This document shows positions 7,498 through 16,119 of a stretch of DNA of 54,422 nucleotides, piece by piece. The number at the start of each line of letters is the position of its first letter. Position 1 is the stretch's first letter. A program made the position numbers and the translations under genes. The stretch comes from Oscillospiraceae bacterium (GTDB taxonomy: Bacteria; Bacillota; Clostridia; Oscillospirales; Ruminococcaceae), in contig JAFSEU010000018.1 of assembly GCA_017435565.1 (NCBI GenBank), positions 1 to 54,422 of the forward strand, in the 5' to 3' direction. A model generated the notes under the pieces. It saw only the letters and a list, made by a program, of their open reading frames with translations. It made no database searches and was not told the DNA's origin.

Positions 7498-8649
7498 TTA
7501 TCTCATATTGTATTTTTTGAGAAGTGTGTCGATTTTTTCGTGAGGGTCAAGTACGGAGCTGATTGAAACATCGTGGTTGAGTGATGCGATAAAGTAAGCA
7601 ATATACTTTGAAACGTCAACTTCCTTGAACCATTCGCGGTTAAGAAGCTCGTCCTTGCGGTATGTAAGGTTTGTTCCGAAAACAGCATCAATATAGCCGT
7701 CGTTATAAGCCTTATCAAACTTTTCAAGACCGTGTGTGAACAAGCCGTAGGTTGCATAGCAGAATATTCTCTTTGCGTTCTTTTTCTTTAAAGCATAAGC
7801 GATATCAAGCATTGAATCGCCCGAAGCTATCATATCGTCGGCGATGAATACGTCCTTGCCTTCAACGGAATCGCCAAGATATTCGTGAGCGACGATGGGG
7901 TTTCTGCCGTTGATGATTCTTGAATAATCACGGCGCTTGTAGAACATACCGAGGTCAACGCCGAGAACGGATGCATAGTACATATTTCTGTTTAAAGCGC
8001 CTTCGTCGGGGCTGATTATCATAAATTTATCGCTGTGAATATCAATGTCCTTGATTTCTCTGAACATTGTTTTAAGAACCTGATATGTAGGCATTACATT
8101 ATCAAAGCCCATAAGCGGAATTGCGTTGTCAACTCTGGGGTCGTGAGCGTCAAATGTGATGATGTTGGAAACGCCCATTGCCTGCAATTCCTGCAAAGCA
8201 ACAGCGCAGTCAAGCGATTCACGATAGCTTCTTCTGTGCTGTCTGCCGCCGTAGAGAAGGGGCATGATTACGTTTATTCTGTAAGCCTTGCCGCTCATTG
8301 CCTGAATGATACGCTTCAAATCCTGATAATGGTCGTCGGGTGACATACAGCTGTCCTCACCGAACATTGAATATTTGCAGTTGTAGTTACCGACATCGAC
8401 GATGATGTAGATATCATAACCTCTGACGGTGGACTTGATAAGACCCTTGCTGTCACCCGAAGCAAATCTGGGGCACTGATTTTCAATCAGGAAGGTATCG
8501 TATTCATAGCCACCCTTTTTAGCCCAGTCGATGAGGTAGTTGTTGATTTTTGAACCAAGCTCATTCGCACTCTGAAGAGCGATGATACCAAGGGGAGCAA
8601 CTCTTGATTCCATGTTGAAGAGAACATCATTTTTTCTGTCGGCAACCAT
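7498..8649 (-). CDS. prs: Ribose-phosphate pyrophosphokinase, long form
   Basis: The enzyme makes PRPP from ribose 5-phosphate and ATP for nucleotide, histidine and tryptophan synthesis. At 383 residues it is roughly 65 longer than classical bacterial Prs. The extra length lies in the N-terminal half (a SKGLIKSTVRGYD region) and at the C-terminus. The PRPP loop VFIADDMIASGDSM (267-280, Asp271/Asp272) and the flexible-loop basic motif YGGRQHRRSYRES (133-145) are present, as is FDAHDPR. The start at 8649 has GAGGA 9 nt upstream. The downstream neighbour of ppa, it makes a pyrophosphate/PRPP pair. Divergent long Prs forms occur in Clostridia. Confidence 0.92.
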   Translation of the reverse strand: MVADRKNDVLFNMESRVAPLGIIALQSANELGSKINNYLIDWAKKGGYEYDTFLIENQCPRFASGDSKGLIKSTVRGYDIYIIVDVGNYNCKYSMFGEDSCMSPDDHYQDLKRIIQAMSGKAYRINVIMPLLYGGRQHRRSYRESLDCAVALQELQAMGVSNIITFDAHDPRVDNAIPLMGFDNVMPTYQVLKTMFREIKDIDIHSDKFMIISPDEGALNRNMYYASVLGVDLGMFYKRRDYSRIINGRNPIVAHEYLGDSVEGKDVFIADDMIASGDSMLDIAYALKKKNAKRIFCYATYGLFTHGLEKFDKAYNDGYIDAVFGTNLTYRKDELLNREWFKEVDVSKYIAYFIASLNHDVSISSVLDPHEKIDTLLKKYNMR

Positions 8650-8698
8650 TTTTAAAAATCCTCATTTCTCCGCCATTAAAGTGTTTTTTGTTTGTTGA

Positions 8699-8737
8699 AA
8701 GCACAGCACAAAATGCGGCGGAATTTATGCTGTGCTT
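8699..8737 (-). terminator. Hairpin between ppa and prs
   Basis: AAGCACAGCA pairs with TGCTGTGCTT across a GC-containing 19-nt loop. The minus-strand 3' flank (TCAACAAACAAAAAA) is not U-rich, so termination would be weak; it may be only an intercistronic structure. Confidence 0.4.
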
Positions 8738-8750
8738 TAAATCTTTTATT

Positions 8751-9281
8751 TTATTTGCAGAAGCTTTCGATATAACGGTCGATGTCTGCGGCAATGATTT
8801 CCTTTGCACATGCGGCGTTTTCGATTTCGTTAACAGCGGTTTCCTTCTGCTCGAGCTCTTTATATACCTTGAAGAAATGTGACATTTCATCAAAAATGTG
8901 TTTTGGGAGCTGGTCGATATCGGTATATGTGTTGTAGTTGGGGTCGTCAAACGGAATTGCGATAATCTTGTCATCATGCTTGTCGCTGTCAATCATTCTG
9001 ATAACGCCGATGGGGTAGCATCTGACGAGAGTCAGCGGATAGAATGTCTGCGAAGAAAGAATCAGCACATCAAGCGGGTCGGAGTCATCTGCATACGTTC
9101 TGGGAATAAAGCCGTAGTTTGCGGGATAGTGTGTTGATGTGTGAAGAATTCTGTCCATTTTCAGAAAGCCTGTTTCTTTGTCAAGCTCATACTTGATCTG
9201 ACTTCCCTTGGGGATTTCAACAACTGCGACAAAATCGTTAATGCCGATTCGCTTGGGACTCATTCCGTGCCAAATATTCAT
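8751..9281 (-). CDS. ppa: Inorganic pyrophosphatase, family I
   Basis: The soluble Mg2+-dependent enzyme hydrolyses PPi and drives biosynthetic reactions. At 176 residues it is of normal family I length. The signature D-S-D-P-L-D is at residues 66-71, with the earlier KYELDKETG substrate segment at 30-38 and HYPANYGFIP. A C-terminal extension (about residues 135-176) is Glu/Lys-rich and helical. The start has AAAGGAG with good spacing. It has its own promoter and precedes prs on the same strand. Confidence 0.94.
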   Translation of the reverse strand: MNIWHGMSPKRIGINDFVAVVEIPKGSQIKYELDKETGFLKMDRILHTSTHYPANYGFIPRTYADDSDPLDVLILSSQTFYPLTLVRCYPIGVIRMIDSDKHDDKIIAIPFDDPNYNTYTDIDQLPKHIFDEMSHFFKVYKELEQKETAVNEIENAACAKEIIAADIDRYIESFCK

Positions 9282-9328
9282 AAATCTGCTCCTTTGCCTG
9301 GTTCCATATACATTATTTCTCTAAAATA

Positions 9329-9358
9329 AATATACCATTGAATCGACAGTTTTGTCAA
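9329..9358 (-). promoter_or_regulatory. Promoter of ppa
   Basis: On the minus strand, TTGACA (9358-9353), an 18-nt spacer and TATATT (9334-9329). The 348-nt intergenic stretch 9282-9629 holds only this promoter, the divergent moxR promoter and AT-rich sequence; I see no gene in it. Confidence 0.7.
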
Positions 9359-9528
9359 TCAAACAGTCAAAATTTGTTTTTAGAACTTCTGTCAGTAAAC
9401 GCAAGCATTTTTTGTGCATTTTCGACAATGCGTGAACAAATCAAATCGTTGTTCATAAAAAATTGCATTTTGCCCTGCGGGACGACAGAAAACACTGTAT
9501 CATTGCTTAAAAAATGCGTCATATTTTA

Positions 9529-9557
9529 TTGACTTTTTATGCCATTTGGTATATCAT
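9529..9557 (+). promoter_or_regulatory. Promoter of the moxR operon
   Basis: TTGACT (9529-9534), a 17-nt spacer and TATCAT (9552-9557), about 70 nt before the moxR start. Confidence 0.7.
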
Positions 9558-9629
9558 ATTATTGTGTATGTATTTTGATAAGATATATTGAATTAAGATA
9601 TAGAACAAAAAATTGAAAGGACGGACAAA

Positions 9630-10613
9630 ATGGTGGACAACAAAAATGCTTATCCGCAGAGCTCTGCTTTCGGCGCTGCCGAGGTCGTGCCCGAAGCGAA
9701 AAGAATTCTGTCGGAAATAAAAAAGGCTGTAATCGGCAAGGATGATATTATCTTAAAGGTTCTTATATGTATTATTGCAAAGGGACATATTCTTATTGAA
9801 GATATTCCCGGTGTGGGCAAGACCACGCTTGCAGTTGCGTTTTCAAGAGCACTGAATTTAAAGCATAACCGTGTTCAGTTCACTCCTGATGTTCTTCCCT
9901 CGGACGTGACGGGCTTTTCGATGTATAATAAGCAGACTGACAGCTTTGAATATAAAGAGGGCGCAGCAATGTGCAATCTTTTCCTTGCGGATGAAATCAA
10001 CCGTACCTCCAGCAAGACGCAGTCTGCTTTGCTTGAGGTTATGGAAGAAGGCGCTGTCACGGTGGACTCCGTTACGCACAAATGCCCCAAGCCCTATATC
10101 GTAATTGCAACGCAGAACCCCATCGGCTCGGTCGGAACACAGCTTCTGCCCGAATCACAGCTTGACAGATTTATGATAAGGCTTACAATGGGATATCCCG
10201 ATATCAACAGCGAAATCAATATTATAAAATCACGCAAAGGGGTAAATCCCGTCGATACTGTCTGCGCTTGTGCCGATTCGCAGAAGATTATTGCAATGCA
10301 GCAGGCGGCGGATAATATCCACATTGACGACCGTGTGCTTAAATATATTGCCGACCTTGTGAACGCTACGAGAAATCACCCGATGTTAAAGCTCGGTGTC
10401 AGCCCGAGAGGAACTGTTGCGCTGGCTCAGGCTTCAAAGGCACTTGCGCTTTTGCGCTCGCGCGATTATGTAATACCCGATGATGTGAAAACAATGTTCG
10501 GCGATGTCTGCACCCACAGAATTGTTGTGAATTCAAAGGCAAGGATTGCTTCGATAACACCTGCGCAGGTAATTGAAGAAATCAAATGCTCCGTGCCTTC
10601 GCCGAGGATATAA
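9630..10613 (+). CDS. MoxR-family AAA+ ATPase
   Basis: The 327-residue AAA+ protein has Walker A GVGKTT at 61-66, Walker B FLADEIN with Asp121/Glu122, sensor 1 ATQNP and the C-terminal lid helices (ATRNHP...GVSPRG). MoxR proteins act as chaperone-like ATPases on von Willebrand-type or DUF58 partners. It is the first gene of the classic MoxR / DUF58 / transglutaminase cassette. The RBS GAAAGGA precedes ATG 9630. Its last codons overlap the RBS of the next gene. The partner complex and its target are not known in most bacteria. Confidence 0.93.
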   Translation: MVDNKNAYPQSSAFGAAEVVPEAKRILSEIKKAVIGKDDIILKVLICIIAKGHILIEDIPGVGKTTLAVAFSRALNLKHNRVQFTPDVLPSDVTGFSMYNKQTDSFEYKEGAAMCNLFLADEINRTSSKTQSALLEVMEEGAVTVDSVTHKCPKPYIVIATQNPIGSVGTQLLPESQLDRFMIRLTMGYPDINSEINIIKSRKGVNPVDTVCACADSQKIIAMQQAADNIHIDDRVLKYIADLVNATRNHPMLKLGVSPRGTVALAQASKALALLRSRDYVIPDDVKTMFGDVCTHRIVVNSKARIASITPAQVIEEIKCSVPSPRI

Positions 10614-10618
10614 ATGCT

Positions 10619-11797
10619 ATGGTAAAGGTCATAGCGTCCTATGCACTTGTGGCAATTGCAGCGCTTATATTCTATATTGCCTTTATTGACAGTCTTTCGC
10701 TGATTCTGCTTATCACCGTGATTCTTTTTCCGCTTGTTCTTCTTCTGTCACTTTTGATTATAAGGGCAAAGACACAGATTAGCTTTTTTTGTGAAAAGTC
10801 GGGTGAAAATAAGGGCTGCGATGTCAACTTTAATGTGCGTATGTACAATCCGACGTTTCTTCCTCTGCCCAGAGTAAAAATATCTCTGCACTATGAAAAT
10901 CTTCTGAGCGGTGAAAGGTCGCAGGCGCAGTTTCTTTTTCCGCTTCATTTTTCACGCACGCAGACGCTGCGCTTTTCAATTTCGTCAAGGTATTGCGGAA
11001 AAATTGAAGCTGTGGTTGACGAGGTGGTTTTTTTTGATTATCTGATGCTTTTCAGACTCGGGAAAAAGCAGAAGCTGCAATGCTCGACGGTAATTCTGCC
11101 GTCAATTTGCGATGCAGATGTTCTTATCAGCGAGGAGTCGGAATTTTCCGGCGAAAAGGATGTGTATTCCAAAACGCATCCCGGCGATGATGCCTCGGAA
11201 ATTTTTGATATGAGGGATTATGAGATGGGCGACAGAATGTCGCAGATTCATTGGAAGCTCAGCTCAAAGCAGGACAATCTTATTGTCAAGGAATACTCAA
11301 AGCCTGTAAACAGCAATGTAATGCTGCTGTTTGATTTCAATTCGTCTCAAGCTTTTGCCGCAGACGTTCTTGCAGATTTGCTTATAAGCCTTTCATATAG
11401 TATGATTGAGCGTGAATGCGAGCATTTTGCAGCTATTTATTCTATGCAGGATAATGCCTTGCGCTTTTTTGATATTGACAGCAGCGAGAGCTGTGTTGTA
11501 ATGGCGCAGACCGTAATGTGCACACCTGCATTTGAAGGGGCAAAGGCGCTTGAAAGCTACTGTGAGAATGAATTTTCAAGGCGTTATTCCCACATTATCT
11601 ATGCGTGTGCGCAAAGCTCTCAGGTGCAGTCACAACTGCTCGAGCAGCTTGCAATGCACACAAGAGTTTCGGCAATCGTTGTTGACCAATCCGGTTTTGA
11701 CGGTTCAAAAAAGCCTTATATGATTTCGGATTCCGCAGCAGTATATACACTGCAAAGCGGAAAGATTGATGCACTTCTTTCGGAGCTTGTTATATAA
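10619..11797 (+). CDS. DUF58 domain protein
   Basis: The 392-residue protein has two N-terminal membrane helices (about residues 5-48), a beta-rich middle region, and the DUF58 hallmark RDYEMGDRMSQIHWK around Gly204-Asp205-Arg206, followed by a vWA-like domain. ATG 10619 was chosen because GAGGA (10604-10608) lies 10 nt upstream; an earlier in-frame ATG at 10586 lies inside moxR. DUF58 proteins are the usual partners of MoxR ATPases. The stop codon immediately abuts the next start, so the three genes form one translational unit. Confidence 0.9.
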   Translation: MVKVIASYALVAIAALIFYIAFIDSLSLILLITVILFPLVLLLSLLIIRAKTQISFFCEKSGENKGCDVNFNVRMYNPTFLPLPRVKISLHYENLLSGERSQAQFLFPLHFSRTQTLRFSISSRYCGKIEAVVDEVVFFDYLMLFRLGKKQKLQCSTVILPSICDADVLISEESEFSGEKDVYSKTHPGDDASEIFDMRDYEMGDRMSQIHWKLSSKQDNLIVKEYSKPVNSNVMLLFDFNSSQAFAADVLADLLISLSYSMIERECEHFAAIYSMQDNALRFFDIDSSESCVVMAQTVMCTPAFEGAKALESYCENEFSRRYSHIIYACAQSSQVQSQLLEQLAMHTRVSAIVVDQSGFDGSKKPYMISDSAAVYTLQSGKIDALLSELVI

Positions 11798-14287
11798 ATG
11801 AAAAAGAAGAAGAAAATTGAAGATATTCCGTGCTGCGGCGGCCTTTTAATAGGCGAAAGCATTTCGCTTGATGTTTCCGGAAAGGGAATATCGCTTGAAA
11901 GGCTCAAGCTGTGGGTGGTTGCCCTGTTCGGAATCTTTGGCACGATTTTCGGGGTTGTTTCCCTGTTTGATATAAGATGCGACGATGCACAGCTCAGCGT
12001 TCTTGCACTTGCTTCGTTTCTGATATCGTCGATTGTATTTTCATCAAAAAAATATGCATTTCCCTCACTTGTGCTGATAGTGCTGATGGTGCTCGGTTTT
12101 TTTGCGCTGCCGCAAGATGAGCTTGACTATGGCTTTAAATGCTTTGTCAACTGCATTGTCGAACAGGCGTCGTTGGAAAGCTATGACATTTCAGGCTTCT
12201 ATGTTCCGAGAAAAATCAGCGAATATGAATGCCTGACTGTGTTTATGTCGGTATTTTCCGTGCTGACTTCGTTTCTCGTGTGCTTTTCGGTGTTGGCAAG
12301 AAAAAGCTTTCCTCTGAGCTTTGTGTTCACATTTCCGCTTATTGAGGTGGGTCTGTTTTTCGGAATCGCCCCCGATTATAAATGCTTTGCAATGCTGCTT
12401 TCGTTCTGGCTTGCAATGGTCGTTCTTTCAAATTCAAATTACCGCGAATATGTCGGCTCAAGCGGAAGCGATTTTGTCCGCAAGGGAAACAGCTTTATGC
12501 CAAAATTCGGTATGAAAAAGCGTGTTGACTGTTCAAGCGCATTGTGTATGCTTGTAATAACTCTTGCCGTATTTAGCGTATCAGGCTTTGCTCTCGACGT
12601 ATTTGATATCAAAAGACCCGATTCCGTCAACGAACTGAGATATACGCTCAAGCACGACATTACAAATATGTCTTTTGAAGATATTGTAGACAAGCTTTCC
12701 GGGGAAACAGGCAAATCGAATTACGGAAATCTTCGCTCAGGCGACCTCGAATATACCGACAGCGATATGCTTTACGTTAAATTTGAAAACAAGATGAATA
12801 CCAATGTTTATCTGAAAAGCTATGTCGGCTCGGTATATGATTCGTCAAGCTGGGAAGAATTCGAAGAGGACACTATTGACGAGCTTTCCGAGATAGAATC
12901 CGAATTCGAGGATATATGCTATCCGCAGAATATGCTCTGGTATTTTATGCGTTCAAACTACGCAGATTTACCAAAAACAAGTGTCACGGTTGATGTTATA
13001 AACGCACAAACCGATTTTTGCTATACGCCCTATGGCAGCGAGCCGAAAAGAAATGCGGAATATGTTGACGATTCGGTTGCTCTGGTTGACAGCGTTGTCA
13101 TCGGTGATAATGATGCAAAGGCGAGTTACAGTTACGATTTTATCCCGTCAAATTTTGAAATGGTTATCGAGTGGCACTGCGACAATGAAAACAACAAAAA
13201 TACGCTGTATCTTGACACAGAGCAATATGACAGCTTTGTTGAAAAGAATTATCTTTCGCTGCCTGATGATGATGACCTGATGTCGCTTTATGAGGATGAG
13301 GAATATGCCGAAATCTTTGAAAATTACCGCAGTGGCAAGGCTAATGTCTATCAGACTCTGTGCGCTATAAGAAGCCTTATTCACGACAATGCAAGATATA
13401 CCTTAAGTCCGGGTGAAGCTCCGGATGATGTCGATGTTGTGTATTATTTTCTCAAGGAAAACCATAAGGGCTATTGTATGCATTATGCAAGCGCAGGGGC
13501 TGTTCTCGCCAGAATGGCAGGTATCCCCGCACGCTATTGCGTCGGATATGTTGCGTCTTCTTCAAAGTTCAACCTTTTGAACAAAGAAGGTAGCGGCTAT
13601 GAGTTTATGCTGAAAGACGACGCTGCTCACGCATGGGCGGAAATATATATTGACGGCTTAGGCTGGGTTCCGTTTGAGTTTACCGAGGGCTATTCACAGC
13701 CATCTCAGACCACAACAACGACGAGCTCTACGGTGACGACAACGAGAAGAACAACGGCTTTAAGCGGCACTTCGGTTTCTGCCGCCTCGACTACGAGCAC
13801 CACCACCACAGCTCCGCTTGCAAGTCTTTCGCAGGAGCCTCGGGAAAACGGTCCTTTGAAGACGATCATTCTGATTCTTGTTGTGCTTGCAATATTGGCT
13901 TTGCTTACAGTAATAATCATAATGCGCAGCAGAAAGGTTGCGCTTTTGCGCCGCAAAAAGAGTATGAGCACACAGTCGGGCGCGGAAAATGCTGTCAATG
14001 CGTACAGATATATCGTATCGCTGCTTGAATTCGGCGGAATAGCCGCAGACGGTCGCACGCCTCTTGAATATGCGGGGCTTGCCGAAAGCAAGTGTGATTT
14101 TCTCGAAAACGGACAGCTCGTTTCTGCCTGCAACTGCGCAATGAAGGCGGGCTTTGGCTCTATGTATCTTAACAAGGATGAGTCGGAAAAGGTCTGCAAG
14201 CTCTCGCATAGAATTGCCAAAGCTGTTTATGATTCAAAGTCCTGCATAGATAAACTGAAAATGAAATATATCGAGCGCCTTATATAA
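11798..14287 (+). CDS. Membrane-anchored transglutaminase-like protein (TgpA type)
   Basis: The 829-residue protein has several N-terminal membrane helices and a large extracytoplasmic region. A transglutaminase-core domain has Cys560 (GYCMHYAS) and His611 (AHAWAEIY); the third triad position is Glu627 (WVPFEFT) where Asp is usual. A Thr/Ser-rich linker (about residues 632-680) leads to a C-terminal helix (TIILILVVLAILALLTVIII) and a cytoplasmic tail resembling DUF4129. It follows the DUF58 gene with no gap. Family members are cysteine proteases or transglutaminase-like enzymes of unknown substrate, probably acting at the cell envelope. Confidence 0.9.
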   Translation: MKKKKKIEDIPCCGGLLIGESISLDVSGKGISLERLKLWVVALFGIFGTIFGVVSLFDIRCDDAQLSVLALASFLISSIVFSSKKYAFPSLVLIVLMVLGFFALPQDELDYGFKCFVNCIVEQASLESYDISGFYVPRKISEYECLTVFMSVFSVLTSFLVCFSVLARKSFPLSFVFTFPLIEVGLFFGIAPDYKCFAMLLSFWLAMVVLSNSNYREYVGSSGSDFVRKGNSFMPKFGMKKRVDCSSALCMLVITLAVFSVSGFALDVFDIKRPDSVNELRYTLKHDITNMSFEDIVDKLSGETGKSNYGNLRSGDLEYTDSDMLYVKFENKMNTNVYLKSYVGSVYDSSSWEEFEEDTIDELSEIESEFEDICYPQNMLWYFMRSNYADLPKTSVTVDVINAQTDFCYTPYGSEPKRNAEYVDDSVALVDSVVIGDNDAKASYSYDFIPSNFEMVIEWHCDNENNKNTLYLDTEQYDSFVEKNYLSLPDDDDLMSLYEDEEYAEIFENYRSGKANVYQTLCAIRSLIHDNARYTLSPGEAPDDVDVVYYFLKENHKGYCMHYASAGAVLARMAGIPARYCVGYVASSSKFNLLNKEGSGYEFMLKDDAAHAWAEIYIDGLGWVPFEFTEGYSQPSQTTTTTSSTVTTTRRTTALSGTSVSAASTTSTTTTAPLASLSQEPRENGPLKTIILILVVLAILALLTVIIIMRSRKVALLRRKKSMSTQSGAENAVNAYRYIVSLLEFGGIAADGRTPLEYAGLAESKCDFLENGQLVSACNCAMKAGFGSMYLNKDESEKVCKLSHRIAKAVYDSKSCIDKLKMKYIERLI

Positions 14288-14331
14288 CCGCAGAGTATTG
14301 AAAAGATGTGCGCTTTTGTCAAAATGCCTGT

Positions 14332-14363
14332 CCCTTCCGCAAAAACGGAAGGGATTTTTTTTA
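14332..14363 (+). terminator. Terminator of the moxR operon
   Basis: CCCTTCCG-CAAAAA-CGGAAGGG (14332-14353) followed by ATTTTTTTTATTT. Confidence 0.92.
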
Positions 14364-14461
14364 TTTGCGACAAAATACAAGCCGTGCGGATTTGTCCTCA
14401 CCGAATCGACATTTTTTTGAATTCGGTTGTCTTATAATTGATTTTAAGGGGGGCGGAATGA

Positions 14462-15274
14462 GTGCGATATATTTACATAGATGTGTTGTTGATTGTAAAT
14501 TTGTATGTAAACTGGATTATGCTCAGAGCGGTGGCGAAAGTGCTTTGTGACAGTATTTCTGCAAAACGATGTCTTGCGGCGGCGCTTTTCGGGTCGCTTA
14601 TGTCGCTTTCGATATTGCTTGAGCCTTTTCCACTTGTATTGTCGGTTCTTTACAAGCTGTTCGGAGCGCTCGTTATGACCCTCATTGCCTTCGGAAAAAA
14701 AGGCGTTATCAGGCATACATTGTTCTTGTTCTTTTTCAGCTTTATTTTTGCAGGGACTGCGCTGTGTCTTTCAATTCTTTTTCCGTCCAACAATACGATT
14801 GTATCGAATTCGAGCGTTTATTTTGACATATCATTTCTTTCGCTGTTCATATTCACCTCGGCGGCGTATCTCATAATATGTCTTGTCAGTTATTTTTTCG
14901 GTACAAAAGCATACAAAAACGGTGTGTTCCGTGTTACGGTGAATACAGGTGTCAAAAGCATAACACTGAAGGGGATCGCCGATACGGGAAATCTGCTTGT
15001 CGATACATTAAGCGGAAAGCCGGTGATTGTCTGCTCAAAGGATGACTTTGATTTTGACATTGAGAGCGTTGCCGGGCAGAACATAAAGCAATTTAAGGGG
15101 CTCAGGTATCTGCCCTATTCAACAATAAGCGGCGATGCGGCGATGCCGGTTTTCGTTCCCACAAATGTTGAAATTATTGAGGATAATGCCAAAAAAACAA
15201 AAAAGGTCGAGGCGCTTATCGGACTTGGCGAAAACAGCGGCTGTGCGGTTTTTAATCCCAAGATACTGCTGTGA
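14462..15274 (+). CDS. spoIIGA: Sigma-E processing peptidase SpoIIGA
   Basis: This sporulation-specific aspartic protease activates pro-sigma-E in the mother cell after septation. The 270-residue protein has five N-terminal membrane helices (to about residue 150) and a soluble protease domain with the catalytic Asp174 in IADTGN. The GTG start at 14462 follows AAGGGGGG (14446-14453). A TATAAT (14433-14438) and a Spo0A-box-like ATCGACA (14405-14411, one mismatch to TTCGACA) lie upstream, but no well-placed -35 was seen, as expected for a Spo0A-activated promoter. It lies 22 nt before sigE, the conserved order. Confidence 0.95.
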   Translation: MRYIYIDVLLIVNLYVNWIMLRAVAKVLCDSISAKRCLAAALFGSLMSLSILLEPFPLVLSVLYKLFGALVMTLIAFGKKGVIRHTLFLFFFSFIFAGTALCLSILFPSNNTIVSNSSVYFDISFLSLFIFTSAAYLIICLVSYFFGTKAYKNGVFRVTVNTGVKSITLKGIADTGNLLVDTLSGKPVIVCSKDDFDFDIESVAGQNIKQFKGLRYLPYSTISGDAAMPVFVPTNVEIIEDNAKKTKKVEALIGLGENSGCAVFNPKILL

Positions 15275-15296
15275 ATTTCTGTAAAGGAGCAAAGTG

Positions 15297-16001
15297 ATGT
15301 TTATTTCAAGGGTATTTGCAAAGCTTTTTGACATATTCGGAAAAATCCGTTTGAAAATTTTCTACATAAATGGTGCCGAATCTCTGCCGCCGCCTCTCAC
15401 AAGAGAGGAAGAGGAGCGTGCATTTGCACTGCTTGAAAAGAACGACCGCAAAGCGCGTGATACGCTGATTGTGCATAATCTGCGGCTTGTTGTCTATATA
15501 GCCAAGAAATTTGAGTCAACGGGTATCTGCATAGACGACCTTATATCAATCGGAACAATCGGCCTTATCAAGGCTGTCAATACCTTTTGCCCTAATAAGA
15601 ATATCAAGCTTGCGACCTATGCTTCACGCTGCATTGAAAATGAAATATTGATGTTTCTGCGCAAAAGCTCACAAAGAAAAAACGAGGTTTCGCTTGACGA
15701 GCCGCTTAATGTTGACTGGGACGGAAACGAATTGCTGCTTTCCGATGTTATGGGCACGCAGGAGGACATAGTCAGTGCGTCGATTGAGAGCGAGTCGGAA
15801 AAGGATCTGCTGCGGCAGGCTGTTTCAAAGCTAAGCGATAGGGAACGTATGATTATGGATATGCGCTTCGGGCTGTCCGGTGCGGCTGAAAAAACCCAGA
15901 AAGAGGTTGCCGATGAAATCGGAATTTCGCAGTCGTATATTTCAAGGCTTGAAAAGAAAATCATCGTCAAGCTGAAAAAAGAGCTTGATAAGGTGACGTA
16001 A
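15297..16001 (+). CDS. sigE: RNA polymerase sporulation sigma factor sigma-E
   Basis: The mother-cell sigma factor is made as a pro-protein (234 residues). The N-terminal amphipathic pro-segment ends before [11 protein letters not shown]. Region 2 ([15 protein letters not shown]...[13 protein letters not shown]...[11 protein letters not shown]) and region 4 ([15 protein letters not shown]...[13 protein letters not shown]) are nearly identical in layout to Bacillus sigma-E. ATG 15297 has AAGGAG 7 nt upstream; GTG 15294 is too close to it. In many Clostridia sigG follows directly, but here the next gene is a xylanase with its own promoter. Confidence 0.96.
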   Translation: MFISRVFAKLFDIFGKIRLKIFYINGAESLPPPLTREEEERAFALLEKNDRKARDTLIVHNLRLVVYIAKKFESTGICIDDLISIGTIGLIKAVNTFCPNKNIKLATYASRCIENEILMFLRKSSQRKNEVSLDEPLNVDWDGNELLLSDVMGTQEDIVSASIESESEKDLLRQAVSKLSDRERMIMDMRFGLSGAAEKTQKEVADEIGISQSYISRLEKKIIVKLKKELDKVT

Positions 16002-16038
16002 GCCTTGTGAAATATCAAAAAAATATCATGCCTAAAGC

Positions 16039-16067
16039 TTGACAAAACGCTGTAACAAAAGTATAAT
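16039..16067 (+). promoter_or_regulatory. Promoter of the xylanase gene
   Basis: Perfect consensus TTGACA (16039-16044), a 17-nt spacer and TATAAT (16062-16067). No obvious operator overlaps it. Confidence 0.92.
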
Positions 16068-16119
16068 TATTTTGTTAATATTTTTCAGGAACGAGAATTA
16101 GATGAAAGGATGTATTTTT

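Noticed and set aside
14392..14438. A standard SigA promoter for spoIIGA
   Set aside because: The -10-like TATAAT has no -35 at 16-18 nt; a Spo0A-dependent promoter is more likely, and the single 0A-like box has one mismatch.
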